Shown: positions 49,701-57,948, counted from the stretch's first letter. The stretch: 64,000 nucleotides of DNA from Anaerocolumna sedimenticola (GCF_009931695.1 NZ_CP048000.1:4420501-4484500), one strand, 5' to 3'. Made by a program: numbers and translations. The notes: a model not told the origin generated them from the letters alone.

Positions 49701-50503
49701 GTATAAATATTTAAAGGAAAAACATTTGTTTCTTTAGTAAGGTTCGTTGTATAAGAATCACTCTCATTTAGTCTGGCTTTTGGCTCTACTATTACCTTAA
49801 AAGTCTTGGTAATAGGTTCTTCCTTTAGGGTAGAATTGGTGCTGACTTCTATGTCCGTTTCGCCCGCACCTTTTATTGTCATTTTTCCAGTGGTATTATC
49901 TATCTCTATAACATTCGTGTCCAGAGATCTCCAGGTCATTTGAGTGCTCGTAAGAGTTCCATTATCTGCATTGGTGTATTTTAGTTTTACTGCTTCTACA
50001 GGGTCACCTACGTTACCACTTAATAACATTGTATAATTATCCTGTAAGTCTGTTGTAAAAATCGGTTGAAAGGGTGCAATGCTCTTATCAACCTTATAAT
50101 CAACCTTTACCTTACAGGTAAGGGTATAATAGGTAGTTCCTTTTTTAATAATTGCAGTTACTTTAGAATAACCGGGACCTTTCCTGGTTAGTTTGGCAAT
50201 CATAGGATTTGGATTTAATGGATCAGATGCGTTTCCGCCCTTAACTTCCAATACATTTGTGTCTGAAGATTCCCAGGTGACTGTATCCGTCCCCGATATT
50301 TCCATACCAGCCTCACATTTTACAATAATGCTGTCTTCTGCCTGCTTGAGTTCTATTTCGGCACCTTCTTGTATGGCACTTTCGTAGAAAAACCAATAAT
50401 CACTATTAGCTGCATAAACCTGGTAAAACTTCCATAGCCCTGCAATCATAAAAACTACAGCACAAACTGTTACCAATAAAAATTTCTTTTTCTTAATATT
50501 CAT
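46751..50503 (-). CDS. Large Ig-like (BIG2) repeat surface protein
   Basis: 1250 residues from ATG 50503 (MNIKKKKFLLVTVCAVVFMIAG), set by GGGAGG; the eight codons before it contain the site. A single N-terminal membrane anchor or uncleaved signal peptide. The rest is a string of about ten BIG2-type beta domains (typical cores are TTVATVDSSGLVKAVAPG and SSSNTTVATV) and three more diverged ones near the N-terminus. No LPxTG motif, and no wall-binding domain seen, so it is probably held by its N-terminal helix. Likely an adhesin or wall-associated protein. It sits upstream of the chemosensory operon but a separate unit is implied by the 750-bp gap. Confidence 0.9.
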   Translation of the reverse strand: MNIKKKKFLLVTVCAVVFMIAGLWKFYQVYAANSDYWFFYESAIQEGAEIELKQAEDSIIVKCEAGMEISGTDTVTWESSDTNVLEVKGGNASDPLNPNPMIAKLTRKGPGYSKVTAIIKKGTTYYTLTCKVKVDYKVDKSIAPFQPIFTTDLQDNYTMLLSGNVGDPVEAVKLKYTNADNGTLTSTQMTWRSLDTNVIEIDNTTGKMTIKGAGETDIEVSTNSTLKEEPITKTFKVIVEPKARLNESDSYTTNLTKETNVFPLNIYTNAISAQKLFWQIYDTDFKPVPSGKISYSLDSNKFIINGAKAGTYFIRGYIKEDYKPSELKENIRGNVGFIQLKLTVPIKVNDRDKTIIMNVGDTYSIEDNTNIDSYEKFSIDYSNTAIANDSQGIIKAMEVGETTVTLTVLGSTSTPPESYSFTIKVIDGIALNYSSVKIYTSGTIQLDAYVTNKVAPIVWTSDKPAVATVDKNGLVTGVSQGTAIISASQTINGVVKTATCTVNVQPSVNKIAIDPATVTLNANEKTTLTATVEPAELNNVHLKWVSSNETVVKVDKAYDLSATIQGLAPGAAVITAINEENVVVGYCHVTVKDKVSKITLSNTSLTLALSKKTYQLTATVTPDTAVNKKINWRSTNTQVATVDSNGLVTLAAGGTTSIIATSDDNPAVTAICNITVQVSTSGIVLDETTKTMDVGDTVRLGYVITPTNAANKNVTWSSSNTTVATVDSSGLVKAVAPGQAVITVKTSDGSLSATCTITVKQKATGIKLDVTDLELFVNQTYELKATVTPANSDKDDFTWESSNTTVATVDEDGVVTAVAAGSATITVKTSNGKIAYCYVTVKEQITGIQLNYKEKNIVKGDKFTLKATIVPSSAADEVSIKWSSSKTSVATVSASGVVTGIKGGTTVITCKTDDGRFTTYCVVTVVERVTSVTLNKSNIPVGLGKSYTLKATVKSNAATKPKLKWSSSNSRIATVDSNGRVSGKAIGTVTITAAAQDGSKAKDTCIIRVVKQATSISISKTSVTTVEGRSFKLTAKVNPSNATYKTLNWSSSDEKVAIVDSKGNVTAIAEGTVTIKATAKDNSGKVATCFVIVQKRTPANSVTIINQNLTMVVGETTTVQKAINPTTSTDRFTWESDNKTVASVNSSTGTVTARTPGIANITVMTESGKTATTKVTVVGLNTTNLVLEQYSTYQLTVIGITSGITWDVADNDIAVVSNGLVSSRRTGTTTITATVNGRRLTCRLQVVKIR

Positions 50504-50932
50504 TTGTGACCTCCCTGCCAGTAACACTCCTATTATTACTATAAATTAATAAGTAAGAAGTATTAAATAAAATACTTATCCTTGAATAATTTATCAATAT
50601 TTACACAATAACCCAATACTTTGTCATTTTTGTGTTATTTTGAATAATTCATTCAAATAATCTAAATATAGCCAATTATGTATCAATTCTGATTTTAATC
50701 ATTAATGTTTATTCCTAAATATATATAACATTTTTATTAGTTCTTATCCTCCCTTTTTCCCTATAATATCACATTTTTCATCTTTTTTAGTTTAGCATAC
50801 TCTTACTGTTAAAGCAAGTAATGTTGCCACGGAGTAACTAGCATATTTTTCCTAGTTATAATACTTGAATAAAAAAGTTAGCGTTCTTGTTGTTATATCG
50901 ATCCGTAACCTGCCGCTTTTAATCTTTACCTG
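50504..50932. other. Intergenic region
   Basis: AT-rich sequence between the Ig-like gene and the next small exported-protein gene. It presumably carries the promoter of the Ig-like gene. I see no gene in it. Confidence 0.35.
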
Positions 50933-51325
50933 TTATTTTCTTCCTTTTTGCCTGATAAATGGAAAATCCCCGCTCTCTTTTATTCTATTATATCTTTCCT
51001 GCATACGGGATTTCATAGCTTCTGCATCATTTTGCTCTAATATTCCAAATTCAGCTAATTTATCCATTAACCTGCTTTCAACTTTCATTTCTTCCTCTAA
51101 CAGCGAATAAACTTCCTCTTTTTGCTTAGCAGATAGAGTATTCCATTTTTCTGAAGCTTTTTTTAATTTTTCTTCAATTGCTTTTCTATCTTTATTTTTG
51201 TTAAGATTATCTGTCTGAGTTACTGATTCCGTATTTGTTTCAGCCGCAAAGGTGGTAATTGGACTTATACTAAGGAATCCTATCATACCTGCTAAAGCCA
51301 AACCGCATAACTTTCCTTTATCCAT
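50933..51325 (-). CDS. Small exported protein (DUF2680-like)
   Basis: 130 residues. Signal peptide about 1-27 (LALAGMIGFLSISPITTFA), then a charged linker and a helical domain (KLKKASEKWNTLSAKQKEEVY through FGILEQNDAEAMKSRMQERY). This Lys/Glu-rich pair of helices resembles DUF2680 proteins. No cysteine or lipobox, so probably released or wall-trapped. No obvious partner. Confidence 0.7.
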   Translation of the reverse strand: MDKGKLCGLALAGMIGFLSISPITTFAAETNTESVTQTDNLNKNKDRKAIEEKLKKASEKWNTLSAKQKEEVYSLLEEEMKVESRLMDKLAEFGILEQNDAEAMKSRMQERYNRIKESGDFPFIRQKGRK

Positions 51326-51578
51326 CCTGCTTCCTCACTTTCTTAACAACAAGTACACTAACTTTCTGAATTAGTATTCCCATAAGATGTGAAGAAAGTG
51401 TGAATTCCATAGAAATATCCTTTAATGTAATAATTACCATTGAACCAGAAATATGTAACATAATTTAATCCTATTAAATTTTATTTTCATTTAATTAATT
51501 TCATAATTCTTTCACGAATCGTTCATACCTGCTACACATTTTTCATTTATTATAATATTATAAATAAAATAAATTTTA

Positions 51579-51689
51579 GAAGCCACGACTGCTATAGTGG
51601 TTACTGGCTTCGCCTACAAATAAGTAACCTTAACATAGATTTTCATAAATCTCCCTCTCTTTAGCCAGCTGATAACAGTTGGCTTTTTT
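51579..51689 (+). ncRNA. Candidate structured small RNA with terminator
   Basis: GAAGCCA/TGGCTTC (51579-51585 with 51605-51611) encloses CCAC/GTGG; GGTTACT (51599-51605) is complementary to AGTAACC (51623-51629), so a pseudoknot or switch is possible; AGATTT/AAATCT (51637-51652) is a further hairpin; and AGCCAgCTG/CAGtTGGCT with T6 (51663-51689) ends it. All neighbouring genes are on minus, so nothing protein-coding depends on it. The minus strand is also compatible with a terminator, so the assignment is tentative. 51326-51578 holds otherwise no gene. Confidence 0.35.
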
Positions 51690-51697
51690 CTATAAAT

Positions 51698-51916
51698 TTA
51701 CTCAGCCAGTTCTTCTAATAATCTTGCTATCTCTTCTTTCCTTTTTAGATATTCCTCCTGATCTTCTTTGATTGTTCCATTATCCGTTATAATAATACAA
51801 CTTCCCTCTGTTACCCCTTGTGGCAAAGATGACCTTGGAATATCTATCATAGTCCTGTCTTCTTTTTCACATACTGCAAACTCTTCTTCAAATCTATCTA
51901 TTATAAGTTTTTCCAT
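51698..51916 (-). CDS. DUF3006-domain protein (72 aa)
   Basis: Start ATG 51916 (MEKLIIDRFEEEFAVCEKED), with AAGGAG nine bases upstream; the 28 codons before that are a shadow. A small beta-rich protein (IDRFEEEFAVC, then IDIPRSSLPQGVTEGS). Typically found beside the MBL-fold (ComEC-like) hydrolase, as it is here (about 85 bp downstream of it), so the two are probably co-expressed. Role unknown. Confidence 0.82.
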   Translation of the reverse strand: MEKLIIDRFEEEFAVCEKEDRTMIDIPRSSLPQGVTEGSCIIITDNGTIKEDQEEYLKRKEEIARLLEELAE

Positions 51917-52000
51917 ATTGTTCTTCTCCTTTCTGAATATTAAACCTTTGTTTAATATTCTTAATTTGTCATTTATAAATTTACTTTTTAACATATCCAT

Positions 52001-53028
52001 TTATTTGGGCGGATTACATCTGCTGCAGGGAGTTAAATTCTTTGCTTTTGCATCGTTTAAAGAAGTTTTTATTTTACTCTGGCTTAAGTATGGGCAGTTA
52101 GGCAGATGATACTTCTTTCCGGTTTTCGTAATGTATACTATCGTGCTGTTATCCGTACTTTTTACCGACTTTATTTCAGTAGGTTTTGCATTAAATGTTA
52201 TCTTATTTCCCGTGCTGGATGCTACAATTGTTCCGCTTATATCAGTGCGATAAGTCTTTATATTCTTTTTAGCCAGTAAATTTAACGTACTGTCACTCGG
52301 ATGACCATAATTATTTTTACCAACTGATATTACAGCATAATCCGGATCTACCGCATTTAATAATTTATCGTTTGTACTGGTTTTAGAACCGTGATGTCCA
52401 CACATTAATACATCTGCTTTTATGTTTATTTTATTAGCCAGAATATCGGTAATTGCTTCCGACTCATTATCACCTAAGAATATAAATGAGTCATTACCGT
52501 TGACCAGCTTTATCCCTACGGAATAATTGTTTATATTATCACCATAATTATAATTTTCGGGGACAAGATAGTAAAAGAAGCTTTCCCTAAAGTATATTTT
52601 GTACCAACAACCGGTTTCGTTATTTTTAAACCTTCTTTTTTAATTGTAGTAACTAAATTGGTATATGCTTTTGTAGTATGTGTTATAATCGGTACAATTA
52701 CTTTGCCAACGGTATACTTTTTAATTACATCATCCATGGCACCAATATGGTCTTCATGAGGATGTGTCGCAATTATGTAATCCAGCTTTTTAACTTTTTT
52801 CGATTCCAGGTAATTGATAATTACATCAACGTCATCCGTATCGCCTGCATCTATTATCATATTCTTTCCGTCCGACTGGATCAAAACGCTGTCCGATTCA
52901 CCAACATTTATGTAATTTACCTGCATAGGATAATACTTTGCTGCCGCATAGGTATTATAAATTACACCGGAAATTGTTAAAGCAATCAGAAAAATGCTTA
53001 AATAACTCAGATATTTTTTTAATTTCAT
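52001..53028 (-). pseudogene. ComEC/Rec2-like MBL-fold hydrolase, one-base frameshift
   Basis: N-terminal membrane anchor or signal (YLSIFLIALTISGVIYNTY), then a metallo-beta-lactamase domain with NVGESDSVLI, IDAGDTDD and the metal motif THPHEDHIG. Frame 1 ends soon after FTILSP. Frame 2 restores with ENYNYGDNINNYSVG, FLGDNESEA and CGHHGSKTS, and ends in a small Cys/His zinc-binding tail (LPNCPYLSQSK through PCSRCNPPK). Restoring one base in the GGGG at 52559-52562 joins both. About 342 residues. The free-standing hydrolase domain probably acts outside the membrane. Its DNA-uptake role is not proven. Confidence 0.85.
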
Positions 53029-53172
53029 AAGATAAACTCCTATTTTTATTCTATTATATCATCCGCCTTATTATGGATTCGTGGGATATAATTTCATAAT
53101 TTAAATTTTTTCATATAAGTACCTATTTTCGTTTACTTCTATCCTTTGTATAGCATCCATACATGGTTAAAG

Positions 53173-53269
53173 CCGGAAGAAACACGCTTTGCGAGTTTCT
53201 TCGGTTCGCGTGCGCGTTGGAATTATTGCAAGCAAGCTTGCTAATTCTCACTTTGCTTTCGCGGAATTA
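53173..53269 (-). repeat. Dispersed repeat family 1, copy D
   Basis: Full copy ending TTTCGCGGAATTAATAAA, adjacent to the nudC terminator. Confidence 0.92.
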
Positions 53270-53273
53270 ATAA

Positions 53274-53308
53274 AGCGGACCTTTCTAGATATTTTTAGGG
53301 TCCGCTTA
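53274..53308 (-). terminator. Terminator of nudC
   Basis: AAGCGGACC/GGTCCGCTT stem; the following TTTATTAATT is shared with repeat copy D. Confidence 0.85.
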
Positions 53309-53318
53309 TACATCTCTA

Positions 53319-54167
53319 TTAATTTGACATTTTGTTCATCTGGTCACGGTACCAACGAATCATCTTACCTGCTACACTGTCGGTGTTTGGAATCTCCGGT
53401 AAGTTATCTGCACTATACCAAGCAGCATCTGTAATTTCGAAATTATCTACCTCTATTTCTCCGCTTTCATATTCAGCGGTAAAAGCCATCATTAAAGAAT
53501 CTGGAAACGGCCAGGGCTGGCTTCCAAAATATTTCATGTTTTTAACTTTAATCCCTACTTCTTCCCGGATTTCTCGTACCACACACTGCTCCAGAGTCTC
53601 TCCAGGTTCAACATAACCAGCAATAAGACTATATAAATCCTTTTTAAAATTTTTATTATGAGCTAGTAATATCTTATCCTTATGAAACACTGCTGTAATC
53701 GTTGCCGGAGAGATTCTTGGATATACCGTATATCCGCAATTAGGGCAGATTTTTGCTCTCTCATCTTTTTTATCCGCAGTTTTATGTCCACAGTAACCGC
53801 AATACTGATTCACGCTATTCCAATGGAGTATATGATTTGCCGTACCTGCAAGTATAAATAACCCCGGATCACCGGTTTGTACTGTAATTTCCCTTAATTC
53901 CACTGCTTTTAGATTCTCTGTAAGTGTTTGCAAATCGTCTATCTTTTTGCAATAACAGGCATGACCGTCGTATCTGCCGATATACACCATGTCTCCATCT
54001 ATTGATATGGTATCTTTCAATTCATTTATTTCAGGAATCCGTAATTGATTGTCTGCTTTCCATAATAATATTTGTTTACCAGATATAATAAGGGCCCACG
54101 CATCTTTTTCAATTTTTTCCGGCTTTAGAAATGCGGGTATGTATTTAACTTCACTTGATATCATCAT
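53319..54167 (-). CDS. nudC: NADH pyrophosphatase (NudC-type Nudix)
   Basis: 282 residues. The zinc ribbon (CGYCG ... CPNCG, about 122-144) precedes the Nudix box GYVEPGETLEQCVVREIREEVGI (about 190-212) and the NudC-specific SQPWPFPDSLM motif. It hydrolyses NAD(H) and, in bacteria, can remove NAD caps from RNA. No operon partner; the 54190s terminator lies upstream. Confidence 0.93.
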   Translation of the reverse strand: MMISSEVKYIPAFLKPEKIEKDAWALIISGKQILLWKADNQLRIPEINELKDTISIDGDMVYIGRYDGHACYCKKIDDLQTLTENLKAVELREITVQTGDPGLFILAGTANHILHWNSVNQYCGYCGHKTADKKDERAKICPNCGYTVYPRISPATITAVFHKDKILLAHNKNFKKDLYSLIAGYVEPGETLEQCVVREIREEVGIKVKNMKYFGSQPWPFPDSLMMAFTAEYESGEIEVDNFEITDAAWYSADNLPEIPNTDSVAGKMIRWYRDQMNKMSN

Positions 54168-54196
54168 TTCAATTTACCCTTTCTTGTTTAAAAATC

Positions 54197-54234
54197 CCTC
54201 TGTGGACCATAATCCGATTTATGGTACACAGAGG
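54197..54234 (-). terminator. Terminator of the FMN-binding gene
   Basis: CCTCTGTG-CCATAA/TTATGG-CACAGAGG, then GATTTTT on minus. Confidence 0.88.
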
Positions 54235-54287
54235 AATTTTCTTATGTATTTTTATTCAATGGTTCGAGGCTTTAATACCCTTTAATT

Positions 54288-54689
54288 TTATTGTTCTAAA
54301 GCATTTTCAACAGCTTTTTTAATAACCTTACTTGAATTGGTCGCTCCCGAAATAACATCAACATCAATGCGCTGCTCTTGCAGTATTTTATCCGTTATGG
54401 CCTCCGCATTGCTTCCATGCTCATTTTTGTGTTCCAGTAGTTTTACATTCGTTAATTTTCCGCCTTTAACGGTAACCTCGACTTTAGCATAAATAAAATC
54501 AACATCACATTCTCCGATATAAGTTCCGTCGGCTATACTAGAAATATCAATATCATTATAAGTTAAATTACTTACTTTTTCCTGATATCGGTTGACCCGA
54601 AGCATATAATTAATAAAATATGCAGCTGCAATCAGTAGAACTACGCATACTATTACTACCAGAATCCTGGCTTTCTTTTTTGTTTTCAT
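54288..54689 (-). CDS. Membrane-anchored FMN-binding domain protein
   Basis: 133 residues. N-terminal helix (VVIVCVVLLIAAAYFINYML, about 11-30) then one extracytoplasmic FMN-binding domain (about 55-130). The SGATNSS motif (114-120) carries the Ser/Thr that is covalently flavinylated by ApbE-type transferases. It may relay electrons at the cell surface, but no redox partner is adjacent. Confidence 0.85.
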   Translation of the reverse strand: MKTKKKARILVVIVCVVLLIAAAYFINYMLRVNRYQEKVSNLTYNDIDISSIADGTYIGECDVDFIYAKVEVTVKGGKLTNVKLLEHKNEHGSNAEAITDKILQEQRIDVDVISGATNSSKVIKKAVENALEQ

Positions 54690-54896
54690 ACCTAAAACCT
54701 CTTACATCATAACCAAATTTTTTAACATTTCTTACAATCATTGAGTAGTAGTTTATCATTATCTTCCTCCAAAAACAAGCGTTAATATATTAATATTTTG
54801 TAAAAAAATTAATGTTTATGATTCATTTTTTGTATTTATCCTTATAGCCGCTAAAGAAATAGGCAGTATTCTAGCAAACTTTCCATAGTTTTAAAA

Positions 54897-54983
54897 CTGG
54901 AAGAAACACGCTTTGCGAGTTTCTTCGGTTCGCGTGCGCGTTCGAATTATTGCAAGCAAGCTTGCTAATTCTCACTTTGCTTT
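54897..54983 (-). repeat. Dispersed repeat family 1, copy E
   Basis: Matches the other copies up to TCACTTTGCTTT, then diverges; the terminal CGCGGAAAT segment is missing. Confidence 0.9.
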
Positions 54984-55138
54984 TTCCTTGAATTCCTTGT
55001 AATAAACCAAACCACAGAAATTTGAACTACGATTACACTAAAATTTACTGCTAACGGAAGAATCCTGTTTTGCTGTGAAAGAATCCCGGATGTGCTTCTT
55101 TCATATTTATTTTCTCCTTTAATTTTTATTGTTAACAT
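54965..55138 (-). CDS. Possible 57-residue single-pass membrane peptide
   Basis: ATG 55136-55138 with AAAGGA just upstream, and one hydrophobic stretch (LAVNFSVIVVQISVVWFI, about 29-46) followed by a basic tail. The last six codons and the stop (KKQSEN) come from repeat copy E, so the original 3' end was probably replaced. Weak evidence; it may be an eroded fragment. Confidence 0.35.
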   Translation of the reverse strand: MLTIKIKGENKYERSTSGILSQQNRILPLAVNFSVIVVQISVVWFITRNSRKKQSEN

Positions 55139-55262
55139 CAAATCCTTTCTTTAAAGATTTACCGGTAATACCTGCCGAACCAAATTATAATCTGTTTTTC
55201 ATATACTTTTATACCTCTAATTCCATGTATAATTTAAAGAAAATCTCACAGTAAATGGGATA

Positions 55263-55775
55263 CTATTTATCAATATATTGCTGCTTATTAAAATCCAAAC
55301 CACTGGCTGCTTCAAACATCTTTAATGAAGTTATTGCTATCTGACTATCAGGAAATTCTTTTAATACCTGTTGGTATAACTCCTTTGCTTTCTCACCATT
55401 CCCTAGCTGTCCATAGCAAAATGCCATATTTAATAAAGCCATTTCAGTATATGAAATTTGGCTGGGGGACAGCATTACTATATGTCTATATTTATCAATC
55501 CATTTATATTTTGAAAAATATAGGTAGCTTTCATGAAACTCAACTAATGCCTCATCATATTGGTTATTTTTAATATAGTTAATTCCTTTTCTATGATTTT
55601 TTGGTATTATTGCTCTCCCAGTATAGGAAACCACTAAATATACAATTAAACTCTCTTCTATAGGAATTGAAATCCCCATTAAAGAAAAAATTCCATAAGA
55701 AATAACTATCAACAAGATACTCGGTAACAAGAAACTATATTTTATTTGTCTTACAATTGGAAGCTTAGAAGCCAT
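55263..55775 (-). CDS. TPR-containing membrane protein (170 aa)
   Basis: Two N-terminal membrane helices (about 12-31 and 38-55), then TPR-like helices (YIKNNQYDEALVEFHESYLYF; LLNMAFCYGQLGNGEKAKELYQQVLKEFP) facing the cytoplasm. GGAGA precedes the start. Likely a small scaffolding protein. A motif shared with the 56001 gene's upstream region lies about 170 bp upstream. Confidence 0.75.
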   Translation of the reverse strand: MASKLPIVRQIKYSFLLPSILLIVISYGIFSLMGISIPIEESLIVYLVVSYTGRAIIPKNHRKGINYIKNNQYDEALVEFHESYLYFSKYKWIDKYRHIVMLSPSQISYTEMALLNMAFCYGQLGNGEKAKELYQQVLKEFPDSQIAITSLKMFEAASGLDFNKQQYIDK

Positions 55776-55942
55776 ATTATACTCTCCTTTTTAATTCGTA
55801 TATTGTAATACGTTCATCAATGGTATCTTTCTTATTTAACCGTTGATGTTAAAACTTTTATAACTAATCATTAAACTTAGTTTTCTTCTTAAATATATAA
55901 ATCACGAAAATTAATCTGTATAGAATCATATCCTTTAAAGAG

Positions 55943-55984
55943 TTATACATGCAGTATGGGTAAAGATCCTACCCAGAAATCCGC
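55943..55984 (-). promoter_or_regulatory. Conserved upstream motif, copy 1
   Basis: On minus: GGGTAGGATCTTTACCC (an inverted repeat) followed by CATACTGCATGTATAA. A near-identical block is at 56461-56505. Confidence 0.5.
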
Positions 55985-56000
55985 TAAAGTTGATATGCTC

Positions 56001-56420
56001 TTATTTCTTAATAGAGAAAAATCTAACTAAGGAGGGGGCACATAACGATGCAAATGGCAGATATAATTTATCCGGATTTAAAAACGTTTTATCCTTAATT
56101 AAAGATAATAGAATAACGATTAAAAATGTACCCAAAAACGAAAGAGCAGCCTCTTTAGCAATGGTTGTAAAGCCGATCTTTTTAATTCCATACATGGTAC
56201 CTATTACAACACATATTCCCAATAATACAATTGAGATATAAAGTAAAATCATATATATTAATCCAATATGTTGTATTATAGTCAGAATTTTTTCATTTGC
56301 TATATTAGGATTAATTAGCGCAAACAACAGAATTACAAGGGAGAAAATAAAAAAGGATGTCAAAAATATAATTATTAATTTTACCATACGTTTCCTATTA
56401 CCCTCATCTATTATATACAT
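56001..56420 (-). CDS. Three- or four-helix membrane protein (139 aa)
   Basis: Hydrophobic helices at about 12-34, 46-71 and 85-106; the last segment is more polar. No motif recognised. The upstream motif at 56461-56505 and the matching one behind the gene suggest shared control with the TPR membrane protein gene. Confidence 0.6.
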   Translation of the reverse strand: MYIIDEGNRKRMVKLIIIFLTSFFIFSLVILLFALINPNIANEKILTIIQHIGLIYMILLYISIVLLGICVVIGTMYGIKKIGFTTIAKEAALSFLGTFLIVILLSLIKDKTFLNPDKLYLPFASLCAPSLVRFFSIKK

Positions 56421-56460
56421 AAAGACCTACATTAGAATTATATCAGATGTTAGTATTTTA

Positions 56461-56505
56461 TTATACATGTAGTATGTGGTAACACCCTACCTGATTTTCG
56501 GATAG
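56461..56505 (-). promoter_or_regulatory. Conserved upstream motif, copy 2
   Basis: AGGTAGGGTGTTACCACATACTACATGTATAAT-type block (in short pieces: GGTAGGGTGTTACC, then CATACTACATG, then TATAAT as a likely -10), 40 bp before the start of the 56001-56420 gene. Confidence 0.5.
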
Positions 56506-56807
56506 AAATATAAATTAATCAGTCTTAACAATAATCAGTCAAGCATCCCAGCTTCCATCTTCAATTATTTCTTTTATTATAATATTCCAGTTTGGAAAAG
56601 TCAAAATTTACCTCAATAAATTAATGGATGCAATCTTGCAGATTTAAATGTATTGTGCCATAGGAATTCATACAAAAAAAGAGGATTTGATAACCCCTCT
56701 GCATTGCATCTATAAATTATATTCAATTCTTTTTAATATCTGAATAACGATTACCTTTTCATATCACCAAACTGATTCTTTTAAAATATCTTGATTTTAC
56801 ATAGAAA

Positions 56808-56852
56808 AATCCTCCATTCATCACTTGTGTCAGTTGTGATAAATGTAGGATT
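56808..56852 (-). terminator. Terminator downstream of yebC
   Basis: 17-base arms with two mismatches (AATCCT-CATT-ATCAC and complement) followed by TTTTT on minus. Confidence 0.8.
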
Positions 56853-56964
56853 AGAAGTACCCTCCATTTTCTATTTAAAGCTACCTAGTATATCATACTG
56901 GTAAACTTTTTTCTCTTTTAAAATTGCAAAAAACCAATAAAAACAGTACTATCAGCCTTTTCCC

Positions 56965-57693
56965 TTACTCATCCCAGTTATGATATACTTCCTGTACATC
57001 ATCATCCTCGTCGAGTAAGTCAAGAGTACGGTTCATCATTTTAATATCCTGATCACTGGTTAATTCTACCCAGGTCTGCGGAATCATAGTTACGTCAGCC
57101 TGAGCCATTGGTATTCCTGCTTTTTCCAGCGTTTCACGAACTTCACTAAAAGAATCCGGATCGGTCAGAACTTCAAAGCTATCGTCTTCTTCTGTAAAAT
57201 CTTCCGCACCGGCATCTAATGCGATCATCATAAGTTCATCCGCTTCCATGTCGCATTCTTCTTTATCTATAATAATTTGGCCCTTTTTATCAAACATAAA
57301 TGATACACAACCTGGTGTACCTACATTACCGTTACCTTTAGTAAATGCATTTCTTACATTGGATGCAGTTCTGTTCTTGTTATCGGTCAAAGCTTCTACA
57401 ATAATTGCAATTCCATTAGGACCATAGCCCTCATAGGTTACAAATTCATAATTGACAGCATTTGCATCACCTGCAGCCTTTTTAATACTTCTGTCTATGG
57501 TATCATTAGGCATATTATTGGATTTAGCTTTCGCTACGATATCTTTTAATCGACTGTTACTATTAGGATCCGGACCACCTTCTTTTACCGCTACCGCTAT
57601 TTCTCTTCCTAATTTCGTAAAGATTTTTCCTTTTGTAGCATCATTTTTTTCTTTTTTATGCTTTATATTGGCAAATTTGGAATGTCCCGACAT
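56965..57693 (-). CDS. yebC: YebC/PmpR-family protein
   Basis: 242 residues from ATG 57693 ([19 protein letters not shown]), with AAGGAG eight bases upstream; the 38 upstream codons are a shadow. Conserved motifs: [12 protein letters not shown], the [12 protein letters not shown] segment, FMFDKKG and MIPQTWVEL. Members act either as transcription factors or as translation factors that ease stalling at proline stretches. Separated from argR by 255 bp; usually found near ruvC, here not. Confidence 0.95.
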   Translation of the reverse strand: MSGHSKFANIKHKKEKNDATKGKIFTKLGREIAVAVKEGGPDPNSNSRLKDIVAKAKSNNMPNDTIDRSIKKAAGDANAVNYEFVTYEGYGPNGIAIIVEALTDNKNRTASNVRNAFTKGNGNVGTPGCVSFMFDKKGQIIIDKEECDMEADELMMIALDAGAEDFTEEDDSFEVLTDPDSFSEVRETLEKAGIPMAQADVTMIPQTWVELTSDQDIKMMNRTLDLLDEDDDVQEVYHNWDE

Positions 57694-57885
57694 ATTAACT
57701 CTCCTTTTTATTATTAATGGATATAGGTAATTGCGAAACTCTAGAGTCTTCTGGATATACCATACAATTAATACGAATTTCATATCTTCAGTTGCCTTTA
57801 GGGGCAAAATTCAGCTCTGTCATTGTATTAATTGCATGGCATATAAATACAATAATCTAGTTTTTCCAATTACCTAATTTAAATC

Positions 57886-57915
57886 GCAGGTTCTTCAGAT
57901 CATGAGATAACCTGC
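57886..57915 (-). terminator. Possible terminator after argR
   Basis: GCAGGTT/AACCTGC arms around a 16-base loop; the following T content is low. Confidence 0.5.
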
Positions 57916-57948
57916 ACAATAAAACATTGTACCACGGTCTGTTTTTAT

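Larger units (their letters stand above)
54690..55262. other. Intergenic region with repeats and a short ORF
   Basis: Contains repeat family 1 copy E and the 57-codon frame 54965-55138, with little else that I can support. Confidence 0.4.
56421..56964. other. Gene-free stretch with two terminators
   Basis: Contains the conserved motif 56461-56505, a small terminator-like hairpin (56671-56700) and the yebC terminator (56808-56852); I see no gene. Confidence 0.5.
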
